From: Viscum album | Lineage: Eukaryota > Streptophyta > Magnoliopsida > Santalales > Viscaceae | Assembly: GCA_963277665.1 (NCBI GenBank) | Contig: OY728122.1 | Location: forward strand, 1,980,662,883-1,980,726,882 | Direction: 5' to 3' | Length of the DNA stretch: 64,000 nt | Part shown: positions 38,839 to 50,515 of the stretch, one piece after another | Position numbering within the stretch: the first letter of the stretch is position 1 | How the letters are laid out: each line of letters starts with the position of its first letter | Notes under the pieces: generated by a model | What the model was told of the DNA's origin: nothing | Database searches by the model: none | Seen by the model: only the letters and a program-made list of their open reading frames with translations | Made by a program: the position numbers and the translations under genes

Positions 38839-39996
38839 TGTTTTTCATGCAACATCAATCTTAGAAAATATAAAAATTTATAATATCTATAAACTGGACA
38901 TTAAATTGGATGATATGAATAGTAATAAATAATTTATGAAATATATATATATATATAAATTTCATAATAAGTATAAATTATTGATAAATTCTTTGTAAAT
39001 TAATATTGATTTGTTGTAAAGTAAATTAATTCTTTAAAAATATATTTTCTTCATAAATGGTTTGTATTTCTCTTATGAGAAAATGATATATTTAATTTTT
39101 CTAACATATAGAAAAATTATTTTATAAAATGAATATCTATTTATGATTTATTGTAAAATCATTAAATTAGTTTGAAATTCTTGTATTTTTTAGAAAATAG
39201 TGATTTTTTTATGAAAATTGAAAAATAACATTTTTTTATAATGACGTATATTCTCTTTAATAAAATAAGAAATTTCCAAGTCAGATTATTCTTTTTATAT
39301 GATTAAATATAATTTAGTTATTATTATTTTATTTTTAATCAACTATACTACTTTTTAAAAAACATTATATTAGATTTTAGAATATGTTTTTTGGCTAAAA
39401 ACTATATTTTTCAGAAAATTATTGTAATGATTATAATTTTAATACATTTTTAATTAAATAAAATAAACCCTATGAATAAATTTTTAAATGAAATTTAAAT
39501 ATTATATATCAATATATAATACTTTATATTCATTGAATTATTATTGAAATTAATCATTGAGTTAATATAATATCATATGTTTTTTGATGAAATCACTCCA
39601 TATATAACTTCTTTTTCATCGGGTCAAGAAAAATAATTTTAAATTAAAAATTTAAAATTAAATTAATTTTATATGGTAAATTTTATTCCATATTTTTAAT
39701 CATAGTAATTTTTATTATTTAATATTTTCAACATAATTTTTTAAAATAATTATTGTTGAAAATAGTAAATATTAATAATTACATTTAAGGTAAGAATGGT
39801 TTTACATGGGTGTTAAAATAAAATGATTGGGGTTAAAAATATAGAATATTTTTTTCAGAAAACTATTTTATGTCCATATTTTGGCCTTATAATGTCTAAT
39901 TCTTGATAGTAGTCCATTTTTTATCCTTTTTCCATGTGAAATACGTGGGTAAAACTTTTTCATGTAAATATTTTCATGCGTGACACTAACCTCACT

Positions 39997-40005
39997 TATA
40001 AGAGG
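39997..40005 (+). promoter_or_regulatory. TATA box in 3' LTR of the gag-only element
   Basis: TATAAGAGG in the context GACACTAACCTCACT-TATAAGAGG-ACACCC, the counterpart of 33402-33410. One A-to-G difference weakens the box. Confidence 0.5.
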
Positions 40006-41994
40006 ACACCCTTATCATCTCCCCTTCAAATCGTCATTTATATTTCTTATAAAATAAATACCTTGATATATTCCTTAGTTCCATAACCATATACTAGAAT
40101 AGTTTTTTATCGGATATCCATCCTATGAATATTTTAAGTAATTACCTAGTGTTGTATTTTGAAGAAGAGGTATTGTCCTTAACAGAGATTCATAATTTTA
40201 GTTCTTCTTCAAAATCAGTAAAATAATTTAAAATTATGAAAATATAATATCACCAAAACATAAAATGTATTTATATGTTATTATGTTATCTGAATATCAT
40301 AAATAAATATCCTTTTCAATCTAATTGGATACAAATTCATCATTTTTGTGTGTGGGAGAATTCCTCCTCACGAATAGTTATAATTAATTTCACTTAACAG
40401 AATTTAATAAGTTGTGGTAATTATGGAATAAATATATATGAAAATTTTAACATAATAATACTTAAACATTTATTATTTCACATAATCCTACTTCCATTCA
40501 TTCCTTCAAGGATACGATAATGTTACTCGTGTCTACGGTGAACAACCGCCTCGCAAAGAGATGAGATTTTTATTCACTAAAACATTACGTTGATGGTAAT
40601 AAGTATAATTTTAATTAATATAAATGATACCAATTTTATAATAATGATACTAATTATATATTTATCATACTGAAAATGATTATAAAATTTGATTTCCTAC
40701 ACTATAAAATGATAATGTTGTGTGTGTATGTTTGGAATACCACCTCCATTAGGATATATGATTTTTGTTCATCACCACAATAAAAGTATTCTATATATAA
40801 GTATATTAATGAAATAATATAGTATATATGATATTATAATAATTCTTTAAGGATATAATATTACTTAACTTCTATCTATAATGATCATTAAAATATTTAA
40901 ACATTACTCATTAGTATTTACGACTAACCACTTCCATGATTATAACTTTGTCCATGTTACTTAATAATAGTTTATGATTTGTTTTAATAAATATTATTAA
41001 TGTATAAATATATTAAATATTTAATTATTATTATTCTTGATATTCTGAATAATGACCTCTCACACCAATAGTTATCCTATCAAAGTAAATCTTTGCACCC
41101 TAGGAAAATGTCATTGAAATAACCAACATAAATTGAATTAATTATTTATTTTTATATAACATGTTAATATGATTAATAAATAGAATAATAATATTTTAAA
41201 TGTTTCTATGGAATGTATACAATTAAAATAATTTTACTACTTATGAAGATAAATAATGTGTATGACAAGTCACACCGAATGTAGGGGACTTCATTACCAT
41301 TTCAGTTCGTTGAGCCTTATTATCATGTTATACCCCAATATATTTATTTATAAGGTGTATATATGGACCATTTGACATGTTATTTCATTAATTTTTCTAT
41401 TTTAATTCAATTTTATTTTATTTAATGTTATTAATTCATTGGAATTACGATTCAAGTGTTACCGAAGTTATAAGAGAGTTTTCATTAAACAAAAACATAT
41501 TTTAATGTTTTCATTCCTAATCTTTCTCTTGTATGCCCATGTTTATAAAATAATATTGAAATAGTTTTTATGTAGACATATAATATTTATAAAATATATT
41601 TTATATCCTTTTTTTACTTTATTTTAAAATATTTAAAATATTTATATTTACGAATTTTATACATAACATTTTGACAAATGACTAATGGTATATTCTATTT
41701 GAACTATATATAGTGAATTTTTTTTACACCACCATAAAAATAATTTGATGCTTGGATTCCTTTAAATTTTTTTATGTTTTGGTCAGAGAAATAATTAATT
41801 ACCTTTTATGTTATTTAAAATGTCTTTTTAAAAGAAAATGTTTTATTATTATAGAAAATGGTTTTATAAATGGTGTTTTCATGTCCAAAACTGTTTTTCA
41901 TTAGGGTTGAATTTTTTAATCAATGTGATTATGATAAAAAAAATACAATAATAATTTTTTTATTCATGATATGGTACTTGATCACAATATGGAA

Positions 41995-42250
41995 AATGGA
42001 TTCGGCCAATAAAATATAGAAGATGGGTTTGAGCCCAATTGTTTTCTCACTTGTGGCCCGATATAACATATATGAAGCATTGATCCCCATTATAGGTTAC
42101 ATGTGAGACCAATATAGATTATAGAAAGGATTTATCCCAATTATATCTCATGATATATGGATTATCATTATATTTATTAGATGGGTTGAGCACCATTATC
42201 ACACAGGTGTGAGCCTAGTTTTTCTTATATGAAGGGTGAACCCCAGTAGA
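41995..42250 (+). repeat. Tandem array of about 52-bp units in the 3' LTR
   Basis: Counterpart of 35448-35715. Units such as GATCCCCATTATAGGTTACATG and GGTTGAGCACCATTAT recur with TATATGAAGGGTG-like spacers. It is more eroded than the other copy. Confidence 0.6.
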
Positions 42251-42847
42251 GCTCTCTAATGAATTAGGTAATGATTATAATGGAATTCATCAATATAGTT
42301 ATTATAATTAAAATATTTTTGATAGTGTATTATGAGTATGATCCTCTATATTACTAAAAAGGTATATTAAAATATTTTTATGGTTTTTAAAGGCTTTCAT
42401 TAAGGAAAAAGTGTGTATGTTTTTCCAGTGAAAATTAATTATTTCATTTTCTCAAAGAACATTGAAGATAATGCGAAAAATTATATGGGTCTTGATGCTT
42501 TTCGTTAGACATATATTTTTACTTCATTAATATCCATTACTGTGCATTTTTTTCTCACCATGTATTTTATAATTTTTGTCGCATGGATTAAGGACGTGCA
42601 CAAGAAAAGAAGAATTTATGTATGAACATGTGAAGATATAACTTGAATAGAATTCACGTTTTCTTCATGTTTTATATTATATAAAATACTGAAACTAATA
42701 TAAGGTATTAACTTTTTATTATATTGTTTTGTACTGTATGGGACTTGACCTAATTTAATTAAACTGTAAACATGAAAATATCCGCAAAGTGAAAGAAATT
42801 GAATTCTAAATGTAAAATCATTATTATGTAATGTTTATGGTTGTGTA

Positions 42848-45173
42848 CCTATATACTAGAGACCCCATTCCAAATAAAACATGGTGTATACTTGTGAATA
42901 TATATCTAGAGATAAAAATGATGTGAGAAACCATGAATATTTTCTTGATTCATTATGCAAAGGAACATAAATTCTAGAATAATTAAATTATTTATTGATA
43001 ACTTCTGATGTAAATTAATAAAAAAAATATTTCATTTAATGTAGAATTTATTTATCATATAGTTTTTATTTATTATATAATTAATTTATGTTTACATGAA
43101 AACTGATTCAGAGTCAGTTTATTATGGTAATTTTAATGATCACTATTAATATTTTTATAATTTGATAAAGAGATTATATAAATTTTATAAAATGATAAAA
43201 AATAGATATATTATAATTAAATTATAATATATTTTGTATATATGTTCCCATATAAATACCTGATAGTGGGTTAGAGATATTATCGGGAAGCTCGTTAGAC
43301 TAACAAAAAATAAGAACACATTGTATGTTTATTGGTGAGTATAGTTAAAAATGTATATAATGTCATTATAATATAATAATAATAATATTTTTCTTTTGTT
43401 TATATTTTATTAAATCATATTTTAATTTGTTTGTATATATAAATAACAAAATGATGAAAACTTGAAAATGGTACTTTATGGAGGTGGTAGTAAGAACAAC
43501 ACACAATTAACATTAGTTTTTAATAATTTAAATGTAAGGGTTTAATAACACTTTTTATATTAATATAATAGTAATTTATTATAATAAGGATATTGTGTCT
43601 ATAATATTATAATAGTTAGGTTTTTTTGGAATTGAATGATTTTGATGAAAAGGTAAGGAGTATGTAATATAAACATTGATACTTTGATCATTATCATGAA
43701 TATCTATTTATAAATTAATGAAATAGGATGACCTATAGTGGAAAAGGTATTCAATTAGTGAAAGGATGATCTAGATATGTAATATTTTTTTGGGTTTGAA
43801 GGATTTTTTATCGGTATTTGGTCATTGAATTGGGGGAAATGGTCTCATTTGATAAGTGTAGAATGGGGAAATATTGTAAATACCCATTATTATTCAATAA
43901 TTGAATAAAAATATTCAAAGATCAATGGTTCCAAAAAAGATAAAAATTGTTTTTGGAAGAGATAAGGTATATAAATATTCATCCACGTAGTTTACCACAT
44001 GTTTTAATCATGATAGAAGTAATTTACTTCAGTATTATTACTTTAAATTTTGTTCTATTTTTACTAATATATCTAGTTTTCCCCCATTTATCATATTTTT
44101 TTAATTATATAATAAACTATACACTGAAAAAATATTAATTTTTTAATCATAAATTTAATGCCTATTTTATCTAATTCAATTAAAAAATAATTGAAAATTA
44201 ACTTTTTAATCAAATTTTTGTATATTTAATAACTAATTTTTCTATAAAAATGATATTTTAACCATTATGAGTTCTAAAAAATTTTCAGTGATTTCAACTT
44301 AAATATTTGTTGATATATTTTTTATGTATTCAAATAAGTTATTACTATATTTCTATTATGTATAACAATTTAATTTATTTCATAAAAATAACACAACATT
44401 AATATAATAATTCATTAAAAATAACCATTTTAGAATTATCTTGGAGACTAATTTATATCCAAATAATATTATTTTATGCTAAAACAATTAACAAGATCGA
44501 AAGATATGAAAATATTTATTAGAATAAAAACATAATTTTTTTAAATTTAATCATTAAATGTTATAAAATCATATTTTAAATATAAATGTATAAAATAATT
44601 CCTACTGTGAAATGTTAATTGAGTTTCCAAAAAGATTGGAAAGATTTTGATAAATTAGACATTGTATTTTTAATTTTTTTATTAATAAATATATATATTA
44701 TTAGAAAAGGGTTTTATAAACTTTTATTTTATTATGATACAAAGATACTTACATTAAAATTAATGTTTATATAAAAATTATTATTTTCACTATCCACCAA
44801 AAAATTAATTATTTCTTCAAAAATATAAAAAAATAATCTAATTCAGCCAAATAGAATTAAAAATTATATATATTTTAATAATAAAACATTTTAATATTTA
44901 TCAATTTTTCATTTAAATGAAAATAAATTTAATAAAAAAACTAATATTACTGAACAAAACTCTTTTAAAATAGTATATTTTCTTAAAACTATTTTGTATG
45001 ATTTTATAATTGATTATCCTTTGTTATATACCCTTAGTTTTATTTTTTATAATAATCATTTTTAATATGTCCAATGTTGTTTGTGTTTAATCTGTAATGT
45101 GGAAAAAATTTCAACACAATTTTCATTTAAAGGAATGAAAAATAATATATGAAAATCATGTTTCGTTGTAACA
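42848..45173 (-). repeat. 5' LTR of element X, second part
   Basis: Resumes the match to the left X LTR from ACCCCATTCC (42861 with 15582) through to the end TCGTTGTAACA, paired with GGTCCCAACA at 17913. Open stretch 43947-44138 plus has no family resemblance. The end at 45173 is given by alignment and by the TGTTACAACG start on the minus strand. Confidence 0.6.
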
Positions 45174-45864
45174 ATTGCACAAAATATAATCATATATCCT
45201 TTAAATAGTCATATTTTTGAGTATTTTTTTAAATTAATGGTTTATATTAGTGATTAAATTATTTTATATTATATAATTTATAATAAACATGAGATGAACC
45301 TCTAGTTCCTACCTATCTTGTTACGTATCCATTTTGGGTTAATAGAGGTCTTAAGCGGAGTTTTTTTGTACTTTTTGATTAATATTGGAGTAGTAGGAAT
45401 ACAGAATAAAGTGGTTGAAGATGAGAACTATATTAACATCATGAATTGGGCTTTCTCTGCTTGTGTAGACTACATGTTTAATAGCTTTTCTATACCGATA
45501 GAGGAAATTCATGAAATGGATTGACATCATGGAAAATTGTTATGGCTTGTAATTAATATGATTTTAGGGGACATTAAATTTTTTAGAACATAGAATTATA
45601 TGAATTCCCACTAAATTAACATCATTAATGGGATTCGTGACATCAATGGTGCGGGTTATGGGTTATAAATCGGTTTTTTTAGGCTATTTTTTCTTTTAAT
45701 AAGACATATATCCCTTCCTATCATTTATTAATGAAAACTAGGAACCTTTTGATGACCATCCATAATTCCTTCCCTCATCTTGATCCATTAGATCTAGTAG
45801 ATTCTCATTAGTGATATGTGCATTTTTTTCCACTCTATTCCACCATTTTCATTTCATTCTACAT
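45174..45864. other. Unassigned DNA between X and Z
   Basis: About 690 bp. The open stretch at 45318-45524 plus (68 codons) has no recognised similarity and no supporting signals, so I do not call it a gene. The segment may be older host or element DNA into which X and Z were inserted. Confidence 0.4.
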
Positions 45865-48232
45865 CATAGATCCACTTCAGTGGGTAAATTTTGATCTGAG
45901 GTGTGTGTTTGATGTGTTTTTGGATGACCTTTTATATGGTGTAGGTTGATCTATGGTTTTTTATTGATATTTTGGGTTTTAGGAGATTATTTCTTTACCC
46001 AATAGTGAATAGAGTTATTTAAAAGATATTTTGTGGTTGTGGATCACTCATTTATCATAATTTTGTATTCTACCACAGTGGTATACTCTATTTTATCTAT
46101 GGGGATGGTTTTTGTTAGCTTATTCAATATAAACTAATCTGTTGATTAAAATTGATGGGGAATGGGAATGTTCTGTCTGCTTTTATAGAATTTATATGTT
46201 AGTGCTATTGTGATTTTATAAGAGGAATACCATGCTAAAAATAATGGTTATTTAGGGAGTTGTTAGAAAAGTGTTTTTCTGGACTTCGAATCCCTGTTGT
46301 GATCATTGAGCATCAACAAAATGTGAATTGGATAAATACTTATATTTGGTTAATAATAGTGTTTTCCAATGTTTTATGACTTATGTGAGAATTACATAAT
46401 TAATGAAGTGGAATTTGATAAAATATCATATTCATTAAAATTTTAAATAAATTGTTTTGATGTTATTGTTGTGTGACCATGGTATGGGGTAGGGTTGGGC
46501 TTATGTGTGTTGAGGTGGGGTTGTGCTATGGGGTGGTGATCTATGTTTTTGGTACAGGGTAGAAGATTTATTGATATGAGGTTATGCACTGTGGAATTGA
46601 TCTATGTTTGGTATGAGGTTGTGCTATGTGGAGACTATGGGTGGATGTGATGTGGTATGGGGTGATGTGTGTTGGGTATGAGGCCATATTATGGGATATT
46701 ATTTTCGGTTATATTACGTGGATAAAGATATTTTAATGGTTTCATTGTGGTATATTGTCATGTATTTATGGAATAAATAGTTAAAAACATTTTAATATCT
46801 TGGAATAGTTTTGTTAATGCGTTGAAATTTATTAAGAAAGAATTAATTGAATTTATAATTTTGGTCGACGTTATTAATGATTATATATGAAGTGAATGGG
46901 AGGGATAATGGAATTGGTTGGAAATTGAAAATGTTGTTTGTTACATCTATGACGTTATGCACATAGTCATCGGAGTGAATGTGGTAGTGTTGTGAGTTGG
47001 TTAGTAGATTTCTATGAACCCATAGTTTAGGATTTTATGTGGATTATATATATAAATAATTTAATGTTCATATTGATTTTCTATACAAAACCTACAAGTT
47101 TTGAGTACCATGTGATGAAAATAGTTTATTTTTATGGGGTGTTATTCTGAATATCCTGATGATGAGTATGTATGGATGGATAAGTACTCTTTCCCATTAT
47201 CACTTCAATGTGAGTAGATATACACAATATGTGATGGTCGAAGGTCTAATGGTGTACTAGGTGATATCCTAGGTGTCTTTGGTTGAGATTACACATAACC
47301 AAGTTATATGTTAGTGTCCTAATTTTCTTAAGGTGAGATGTGATATTACTGTGTTGTGGTGATGCATATTGTGGAGGTCGTACATTGTATAAAGAGGAAA
47401 TGATACCCTAATACTAAGGATATGGTAGTTTATGTGGTGTGATGGCCATGGTGTCTTTATGAGAGATATTATTTGACCATTTTTTAGTGTGGTGACCTTT
47501 GTTTTTGTGGGGGTTATATTATGTGGCCATGTTGTGGGGGGGGGGATTTATGTTATTCAAAACATATGTATTCCCAAGGACATACACTATTGTGGTGTGA
47601 GTGTTTAAAATATGTTATAAAGTCATACAAGGTTACCTTTTATTGATATGTTTCATCTTATCTTACTATACATGGAATGAGTAATTTGGTGAATGTGCCA
47701 TAGTGAGGATAGGGTTGGTTAATTTTCTTATTTAGGTCCTATTTTTTCTTTTTTTACTCATATGTGTATATGTATTCTTATTTATCTTGTGCATGAGAGA
47801 CTTTGGGTTTACTACTATGTATACTTGTATAATCACCCTATATATATATATATTCATATTTTCAGTTTTCTAGGTGGACTACACGGACCTTTCTAAACAT
47901 TACTAGATTAGACCTCTCGATAGTTATTGTGTCAGTACATTAGATTTTCATTTATGTATTTACATTTGATACTTTTACATGTACACATTTTATTTATTCA
48001 TTTATTGTGGGATGGGTTTTCAATTTTTTTATTGTAATTTAATGGACATTATTTCAATTGATTCATCATATCTCCTAATACATTATTATTATCGAGGGGA
48101 ATGCCTCCGATTTCATGATATTTTTATACAATTCGTTCTAGTATACAAACCAGAGCCTACTAGAGGTAGTATTCCGGGATCATTATCTCTCACCCATAAT
48201 TGTGGAATCTTTATTGATAGAGGGTTGTGATA
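45865..48232 (+). repeat. 5' LTR of element Z (about 2.4 kb)
   Basis: The ends resemble the V LTR read on its own strand. Near the start both have AGATCC, then AGGTGTG....GATG and, about 110 bp in, GGGTTTTAGG.GATTATT. Near the end both have GTGGAATCT....GAGG.TGT.A. The length is close to the 2498 bp of V. The exact first base is uncertain by a few positions. The G-rich minisatellite at 46480-46695 and a ten-G run at 47536-47545 lie inside it. Open stretch 47979-48230 plus is not recognisable. Confidence 0.55.
46480..46695 (+). repeat. G/T-rich minisatellite in the Z LTR
   Basis: Irregular tandem units of roughly 35-50 bp built on GAGGTTGTGCTATGGGGT and GATCTATGTTTGGTAT. The clearest units start near 46519, 46578 and 46617. 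The strand has very few C residues. No counterpart was seen in the V LTR. Confidence 0.5.
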
Positions 48233-50072
48233 ATAAAAAACATACATGGATTTTTATATTGATGTTAAAGTGAACTAGACTATTGTAAAATTCATCAAAT
48301 AAGTATATTATTAATAATATAATCCCTTAATTTGGTATATCACCTCTTGAAATGGAAAAACTATCTATCATTATAAAAAAATGTTGGTGGAATAGTGTTA
48401 ATGAAGTAGTAATTTCATTGAGATTCAATATTTTCATAGATTAGTGGGTTACTAAAAATGGGGTTTCAATAATTTTTATAGATATCTATCCAATAAACTA
48501 TGTTCCCTATAAATGGAGTTATATTCATCTAGATAATGGAATCTGATATTTTTTCATTATAATTGAATAAAATATTGGTTAATTATGAAATTTTAGTAAT
48601 TTTATCTAGAAATGGGATGTTTGTTATTTAGGGTGATTATTTTTTGAGAGGAACTAATTTTTTCTCAATTCATGATAAACATGTAATTACATATGTATCA
48701 TACTAATTGAAATATCATAAAAGGAATTTCCCTACAATTTATCACAAATCAAATACAATAGGGTTCTCATTAAAAATCAGAACTTGTATCCAATATAGTG
48801 TAAAATTAAAAAAATATCATAACCATAAAAATAATATAAATATATATTAACTGAAAAAGTGTTCAAATTTATTTAAATAATATTTTTAGAAATAATAATA
48901 AATTTTGATTTCATGATTAACTATCATATAGGTAAAGTAAAAATGTTTTTCAATTACATCAATTGAAAAAGTAATGAATAATTAGCTATGATATACTTGG
49001 TACATGATTATTTTCCAAATGAATAAATTAATATTCTATAAGAAAATGATTATTCCTAAAATATTTCTATTTTTGTTCAAGTTCCATTACTATTATCCAT
49101 TTCAGATACAATTATGAATTATTAGAAAGAAGATCATATTTTTAAAGAAAATGTATTATTGGTTAATACAACATCATTTACATTCAGGATACATTTATCA
49201 TTAAGTTATAGTGTATATTATCTTTTAATTATCCATTAGTGGTGTGATATAGGACTAATTAGTTTCTATTATTTTTCAATAAAGGATGGTGAATTTATGT
49301 TTGATGTAGTGGTTGAAACAACATAATGATCTTGTCAGTGGTGTGCATAGTAGGATCCTTATTTTTTATTCCATTGTGGTTGGATAGTGGTTCCACTAAC
49401 CTGGGAGTGGATTCCATAGTTAAGTATCAAAAATTTTATTTTCATTATTTTATTGAATCTTAATAACCTATCTAATACTAACCCATATGTGACCATAATG
49501 TGAATAGGGACCCATGGATATCTCTCCATGTGCCCCTCCCTCCCCTCTTTGATTCTCGAAGTTTAGATGTTCCCAAATAATTTTTTTAGGTTATATCCAT
49601 AATTTATTGGCCACATTCTCCTAATTTAATTGGAATCGATCACACTTCTATTCTAATATTTCTTGATATATATTTATCTTTACCTAGATCTAGTGTACAT
49701 TTCATGTTTGGGTGATAGACCTATTTATGATGTCATGTTCTAGAATTATATTGTTGATTAATCAAATAAATTCCATTGATAGATAATACATTCTCATAAT
49801 ATGAATTGATTTATATCTCTTAACATGATCCCATTATTTAATTACAATGCTAATGGTCCATTGATAATGAATTGTAATATGATCTAGTGAATATTGATAT
49901 ATAGGACTATGCAGATTTATTTTTTAATATAATATTTAAAGTTGTTTTTAAATAAATTGAGGAAATTTCAAACCATTTTTAGCCTTTTATAGTTTTGTTT
50001 GGAATTTTTTATTTTATATATGTTTATTTTTTAGATACCTGTGATTGAGATTGACCACAAGTGCCTCTAGCC

Positions 50073-50075
<3 letters not shown>

Positions 50076-50105
<30 letters not shown>
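50076..50105. repeat. (AT)15 microsatellite
   Basis: Thirty bases of perfect AT alternation. Confidence 0.95.
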
Positions 50106-50108
<3 letters not shown>

Positions 50109-50502
50109 TCTGGGTGTATCTACATACTAATTGTCCCATACTTGATAAAAAAATTACTACTGTATGAGTTACGCCTTGTTATGTTTAATTTTATATCCAT
50201 TATAATATTTATCCTTGTAGATAATGATTGGTGGACCATCATGCATTTCTATTCATTTATAGTTAATGAATGTGTGACATGAAATGATGATGATGGATCA
50301 AGAAAAATGTAAAGAGTATGAAATCGATTTTTCCAAACACATGATAGTGTGTGGACATTATTACATTGTATCCTAACTAGAGTTAGAAATCATTTTGAGA
50401 TATGAAACCCATATGGCTGGACACATGTCAAAGACAAGGTGAGAAGCCCTTGGGCCCTGACCCATGAATCATTGTTATTTTATATATTTAAATAATTATG
50501 GT

Positions 50503-50515
50503 GGGGGGGGGGGGG
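50503..50515 (+). repeat. Run of 13 G
   Basis: Uninterrupted G13 in a strongly AT-rich setting. The exact length in such runs is prone to sequencing error. Confidence 0.9.

Larger units (their letters stand above)
32317..42847 (+). mobile_element. Gag-only LTR retrotransposon (TR-GAG-like), 10.5 kb
   Basis: Two direct LTRs of 3990 and 4009 bp flank an internal region of 2532 bp. The insertion interrupts the right X LTR, which gives an independent check of both outer ends. The internal part holds a degraded PBS, a gag core and a zinc-knuckle remnant, but no readable protease, RT, RNase H or integrase. There is also no room for a full pol. This fits the published class of terminal-repeat elements that keep only GAG. 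The LTR is related to that of element W. Flanking bases TTGAT and CCTAT do not form a clear duplication. Confidence 0.65.
38839..42847 (+). repeat. 3' LTR of the gag-only element (4009 bp)
   Basis: Collinear copy of 32317-36306, within 19 bp in length. It starts TGTTTTTCATGCAACATC, against TGTGTGTTCGACACACAAC in the other copy. It ends where similarity stops and the X LTR resumes. It carries the TATA block at 39997 and the array at 41995-42250. The copies differ by many substitutions. Confidence 0.7.
14785..45173 (-). mobile_element. Element X: LTR retrotransposon split by two later insertions
   Basis: The left LTR (14785-17913) is matched in the same orientation by DNA at 31439-32316, continuing at 42848-45173. 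The match jumps exactly across the gag-only element. The total LTR length is 3129 bp on the left and about 3204 bp on the right. Internal DNA is 17914-20689 plus a few bases at 31423-31438, about 2.8 kb once element Y is removed. A polypurine tract next to the left LTR shows minus-strand orientation. No gag or pol is recognisable, so it resembles large retrotransposon derivatives (LARDs). No matching target duplication was found (CATAA left, ATTGC right). Confidence 0.6.

Noticed and set aside
14780..45178. Search for a target duplication around X
   Set aside because: CATAA on the left and ATTGC on the right do not match, and shifting edges by a few bases did not help, so no duplication is claimed.
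45318..45524. 68-codon plus-strand open stretch that might be a small gene
   Set aside because: No known motif, no promoter or splice context, and surrounded by decayed repeats. Its length is not unusual for this window.
50054..50069. CCACAAGTGCCTCT shared with the V LTR at about 5974
   Set aside because: The identity is only 14 bp with no similarity around it, and it has the wrong orientation for the V/Z relationship; probably chance.
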